A stretch of DNA of 16,499 bases from Rhizobiaceae bacterium. Its GTDB lineage: Bacteria > Pseudomonadota > Alphaproteobacteria > Rhizobiales > Rhizobiaceae. Made by a program: the position numbers and the translations under genes. Where the stretch lies: NCBI GenBank assembly GCA_021648425.1, contig JAKISV010000045.1:1-16499 (forward strand), given 5' to 3'. The notes below the pieces were generated by a model. It was given only the letters and a program-made list of their open reading frames with translations. It was not told the origin of the DNA and made no database searches. Below are positions 13,867 to 16,499 of this stretch, one piece after another; position 1 is the stretch's first letter, and each line of letters starts with the position of its first letter.

Positions 13867-14583
13867 ATGTCCAATGCACCTTTGATGCCAAAAGCCACGG
13901 CTGTGTGGCTGGTTGATAATACATCGCTGAGTTTTGAGCAGATTGCCGATTTCTGCAAAATGCATCGCCTTGAGATTCGTGCGATTGCGGATGGGGAAAG
14001 TGCCCAGGGTATTAAAGGTATGGATCCGTTTACTACCGGACAGCTTACCCGTGAAGAGCTTGAAAAAGCACAAAATGATCCAGAGCACAGTTTGAAACTG
14101 GCGCAATCCAAAATCAAACTGCCAACGGCAAAACGCCGAGGACCGCGTTATACGCCGCTGTCCAAACGTCAGGACAGACCCAATGCGATTTACTGGCTTG
14201 TGCGCTCTCATCCTGAGTTAAAAGATGCACAGATTATTCGTCTGGTTGGCACTACTAAAAATACCATTGAAGCCATTCGTTCGGGCCAACATTGGAATTC
14301 TGCCAATCTGACGCCGATGGATCCGGTAACACTGGGACTATGCACGCAGATTGCCCTTGATTTTGAAGTTGGCAAAGCGGCCAAATACCTGCCGAAAAAA
14401 CCTGAGGGTGAAGAGGACGCAACGCTGATGCCGGCGAGCGAAACTCAAACCCTGCAACCGCATCAAGTTGATGTTCCACCGGTTGTCAAAGAAGAGGAAG
14501 TTAGTGCGGATTCAGTGTTCGCGAATTTTCCAAGTTCAGATAAAGCGGGTGAAGATGAAGGGGGAGATGAGGAAGCCAAATAG
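13867..14583 (+). CDS. DUF1013 family protein, TrcR-type cell-cycle transcriptional regulator
   Basis: The 238-residue protein has two helix-turn-helix-like segments: LSFEQIADFCKMHRLEIRAIADG (20-42) and ELKDAQIIRLVGTTKNTIEAIRS (about 118-140, a recombinase/sigma-like HTH). A basic linker AKRRGPRYTPLSKRQDRPNAIYWL lies between them, and an acidic tail ends EDEGGDEEAK. This is the DUF1013 family, nearly restricted to alphaproteobacteria, whose Caulobacter member is named TrcR, a cell-cycle transcription regulator. The start is ATG 13867 with GAGGAAA upstream; the open frame before it is not family-like. It converges with the SDR gene at 23 bases. The family call is firm; the role is taken from recalled annotation. 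It is notable for lying close to the RcdA-type gene. Confidence 0.82.
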   Translation: MSNAPLMPKATAVWLVDNTSLSFEQIADFCKMHRLEIRAIADGESAQGIKGMDPFTTGQLTREELEKAQNDPEHSLKLAQSKIKLPTAKRRGPRYTPLSKRQDRPNAIYWLVRSHPELKDAQIIRLVGTTKNTIEAIRSGQHWNSANLTPMDPVTLGLCTQIALDFEVGKAAKYLPKKPEGEEDATLMPASETQTLQPHQVDVPPVVKEEEVSADSVFANFPSSDKAGEDEGGDEEAK

Positions 14584-14606
14584 ATAGGCTTTCAAATCCC
14601 CTTCGA

Positions 14607-15392
14607 TTATTCCTTGACGGGCACTGTGTAGTTTAATCCCAGTCTGCCACCATCAGCATAGATGGTTTGGCCCGTGATATAGCTGGCGTCATCAGAAGCG
14701 AGAAACGCAACGATGGATGCGATTTCCTCCGGGTCACCGATTCGGCCAAGGGGGGTTCGCGATAATATCTTGTGGCGTGCCTCGGTATCGTTGGCTACGG
14801 CTTCCAGTATCTTGGTCATGATTGAACCTGGCCCGATGGCGTTTACCCTGATGCCATGTTGGGCAAGAGAGAGTGCCATAACTTTGGTCAACTGGTTGAG
14901 ACCACCCTTTGAGATAGAATAAGGCACCTGATTGGCAATGGCAAAAACCGCGTTAATTGATGACATGTTGATGATCGTACCGGGATCATCGCCGTTTTTC
15001 ACCTGCTCAACCATTTGTCTTGCCACGGCTTGAGCACATAAAAACGCACCTTTGAGGTTGATGTTCAACACGCGATCGAAATCTTCTTCCTTCAGATCAA
15101 GAAAATCTGCGGTGGCAATGGTGCCTGCATTGTTAACCAGAATATCGATGCGGCTGTATGCATCCAGAGTTTCGGCCACCAGATTGTGAATGTCGAGTTT
15201 TTGACCGACATCACAATGGATGAATTTAGCAGCACCATTTTTACCAAGACGTTTTTGCGCTTCTTCACCAGCCTTGTTGTCTATATCGGCAATGATGACA
15301 TTTGCGCCCTCCGCCAGAAATCGTTCGGCGGTAGCCAGGCCAATACCCTGGGCGCCACCGGTGATGATTGCGATTTTGTCGGTGAGTTTCAT
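14607..15392 (-). CDS. SDR family NAD(P)-dependent oxidoreductase
   Basis: The 261-residue classical short-chain dehydrogenase has the cofactor motif TGGAQGIG (11-18), an acidic Asp36 after strand 2 (IIADIDN, favouring NAD), NNAG (87-90), catalytic Ser144/145, and Tyr158-x3-Lys162 (YSISK). The C-terminal part has GPGSIMTKILEAV, TPLGRIGDPEEIASIVAFLASDDASYITGQTIYADGG. It probably oxidises or reduces a sugar-alcohol or 3-hydroxy-acyl type substrate; the sequence does not fix which. The start ATG 15392 has only a weak ribosome-binding site. It is transcribed toward the TrcR-type gene and away from the helicase, with no partner genes nearby. Confidence 0.92.
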   Translation of the reverse strand: MKLTDKIAIITGGAQGIGLATAERFLAEGANVIIADIDNKAGEEAQKRLGKNGAAKFIHCDVGQKLDIHNLVAETLDAYSRIDILVNNAGTIATADFLDLKEEDFDRVLNINLKGAFLCAQAVARQMVEQVKNGDDPGTIINMSSINAVFAIANQVPYSISKGGLNQLTKVMALSLAQHGIRVNAIGPGSIMTKILEAVANDTEARHKILSRTPLGRIGDPEEIASIVAFLASDDASYITGQTIYADGGRLGLNYTVPVKE

Positions 15393-15845
15393 GTGCAGGC
15401 TTTCGGGTTGGTAAATAAAGTTCTGGCAGAATTAGCATTTCTTCGAGAATGGTAAAGCCAAATCTTTCGCAGTGAAATTTACCCTAAATAGATTCTTTGG
15501 TCACTTCAATTACAAACAGCAGTTGACATTTCCCCCCTGTCGACCGATATACGACAAATACGTTTTGTAGCTGCCGCGTGAGCAGCCGCGATTGAAAGAC
15601 TGAGTTTTTCAAATTAGCAGGAAACGTCTCGTCCCCAATTTCAGGTGGACATTTTCCAACAAGTTCCCATTTCACGCGGGGTTCTGACGGTCAAGACATG
15701 TCAGGGAATTAGCCCGGCATGGATTGTTGACCGCAACCGCAAATAATTTGCATCCAGATGCTGACAAGGCGTCTGGAGAAACGCTGCTGGTGTGTGGGAT
15801 TTCGAATAGTAAATTCTCCTGGCAGCCGACATTAAGGTATGTAAT
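15393..15845. promoter_or_regulatory. Divergent intergenic region and structured leader of the helicase gene
   Basis: No protein gene is supported in these 453 bases. A good plus-strand promoter (15523-15551) leaves a leader of about 290 bases before the helicase start. Hairpins within it are GCTGC/GCAGC (15570-15586), a compound one with outer stem CGGTCAA (15688-15694)/TTGACCG (15727-15733) and inner CATG/CATG and GGG/CCC pairs, and CCAGATGC/GCGTCTGG (15754-15776, 8 bp with one G-U). None is followed by a T-run, so they are not simple terminators. The minus-strand SDR promoter must also lie here. Confidence 0.55.
15523..15551 (+). promoter_or_regulatory. Candidate sigma-70 promoter of the DEAD-box helicase
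   Basis: TTGACA (15523-15528, perfect -35), a spacer of exactly 17 bases and GATATA (15546-15551) as -10. The start site would be about 15558, some 290 bases ahead of the helicase start. Confidence 0.6.
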
Positions 15846-16499
15846 TTGACACAATTTAAAGACTTTGGCCTATCGAACGCCATATTAAAATCAATCAGCG
15901 CTATGGGCTATGAAGAGCCAACGCCCATTCAACGTGATGCAATTCCCGTTGTACTTGAAGGCCATGATATTATGGGTCTGGCGCAGACCGGCACCGGTAA
16001 AACGGCTGCATTTGGTCTGCCGCTGGTGCATCATCTTTTAAAAGATGACCGTCGGCCACAACCAAAGTCCACCGCTGCGCTTATTGTTGCGCCGACACGC
16101 GAACTGGTAAACCAGATTGCTGAAAACCTGCGCGAATATACACGTCGAACACCCTTGAGGGTAAATTTGGTGGTGGGTGGTGCTTCAATCCATATTCAGA
16201 AACGCAAACTGGAACGGGGCACAGATATTCTGGTGGCCACGCCCGGTAGGCTGATGGATCTGGTAGAACGCAAGGCTTTGTTTCTTGATAGCGCACGTTA
16301 TCTGGTGCTGGATGAAGCGGACCAGATGCTTGATCTTGGGTTTATTCACGTGTTGCGAAAAATCGCAAAACTGGTGGGCAGGCCCCGCCAGACATTTCTG
16401 TTTTCTGCAACCATGCCCAAACAGATAGAAGCGCTAGCCAATGCTTTTCTCACCGATCCCGTGCGGAATTCAGTAGCCCGTTCAGGTAAGGTGGCGGAT
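15846..16499 (+). CDS. DEAD-box ATP-dependent RNA helicase, partial (C-terminus beyond right edge)
   Basis: The 218 codons visible cover the first RecA-like domain: phenylalanine F7 upstream of the Q motif, YEEPTPIQ (22-29), motif I AQTGTGKT (46-53), Ia PTRELVNQ (83-90), GG (111-112), Ib TPGRLMD (132-138), II LDEADQM (155-161), and III SAT (187-189). These unwind RNA duplexes with ATP, in ribosome assembly or RNA decay; the order resembles RhlE-type helicases. TTG 15846 is the start: it has AAGG 8 bases upstream and two in-frame stops (15807, 15810) behind it. An AUGUAA start-stop (15839-15844) lies immediately before. The long leader is reminiscent of cold-shock helicase genes. The second helicase domain is outside the window. 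Confidence 0.94.
   Translation, partial: MTQFKDFGLSNAILKSISAMGYEEPTPIQRDAIPVVLEGHDIMGLAQTGTGKTAAFGLPLVHHLLKDDRRPQPKSTAALIVAPTRELVNQIAENLREYTRRTPLRVNLVVGGASIHIQKRKLERGTDILVATPGRLMDLVERKALFLDSARYLVLDEADQMLDLGFIHVLRKIAKLVGRPRQTFLFSATMPKQIEALANAFLTDPVRNSVARSGKVAD

Noticed and set aside
15484..15883. Three short minus-strand open frames in the SDR-helicase gap
   Set aside because: No ribosome-binding sites, no family resemblance, and the region is better explained as promoter plus structured leader.

Overview
This window looks like chromosomal DNA of an alphaproteobacterium, most likely of the Rhizobiales/Hyphomicrobiales. The basis is the protein content: a DUF1465/RcdA-type protein, a DUF1013/TrcR-type protein, a cysteine-free L31, an alphaproteobacterial EF-P, and a ThiE-like - Sel1 - EF-P - inositol phosphatase - MotA/OmpA order that I recall from that group. 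Base composition is moderate for the group. Start codons are mixed: rpsU uses GTG, and the ThiE-like, MotA-like and helicase genes use TTG. I see no insertion sequence, phage gene, tRNA, rRNA or CRISPR array. This is core chromosome rather than an accessory island.

Layout, left to right. On the minus strand are a TPR lipoprotein (cut by the left edge), rpsU, and the purine pair purE-purK. On the plus strand follow a small YdcH-like protein, a divergent ThiE-like protein overlapping a Sel1-repeat periplasmic protein, efp, an inositol-monophosphatase-family gene ending in a clear terminator, and a two-gene MotA-like/OmpA-like inner-membrane complex. Meeting the OmpA-like gene tail to tail, with the two stop codons sharing one TTAA, is a minus-strand dimethylargininase preceded by an MsbA-type ABC exporter half-transporter. 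Then come rpmE (plus, with a textbook terminator) and the RcdA-type gene (minus). After a 414-base regulatory region come a quinone-oxidoreductase-like gene and the TrcR-type gene (plus), an SDR dehydrogenase (minus), and a DEAD-box RNA helicase with a long leader that runs off the right edge.

The most interesting segment is the divergent intergenic region 12310-12723. It holds a perfect intrinsic terminator pointing left although no minus-strand protein gene lies upstream of it before the dehydrogenase at 14.6 kb. Next to it are two more perfect hairpins and an unpaired CCTCCC (anti-Shine-Dalgarno) stretch. I read this as an unlisted small trans-acting RNA of about 105-110 nt on the minus strand. 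At its inferred promoter sits a perfect TTAA-N7-TTAAC motif (CtrA box), and three GANTC sites (CcrM methylation) fall within 88 bases. The gene to the left encodes a probable RcdA, an adaptor for CtrA proteolysis in Caulobacter, and a TrcR-type cell-cycle regulator lies 1.1 kb to the right, so the whole stretch looks like cell-cycle control. The link between sRNA and CtrA is my inference.

Other points to follow are the catalytic-motif loss and in-frame 15-base triplication in the ThiE-like protein, the uncharacterised MotA/MotB-like pair, and the structured leader of about 290 nt before the helicase.
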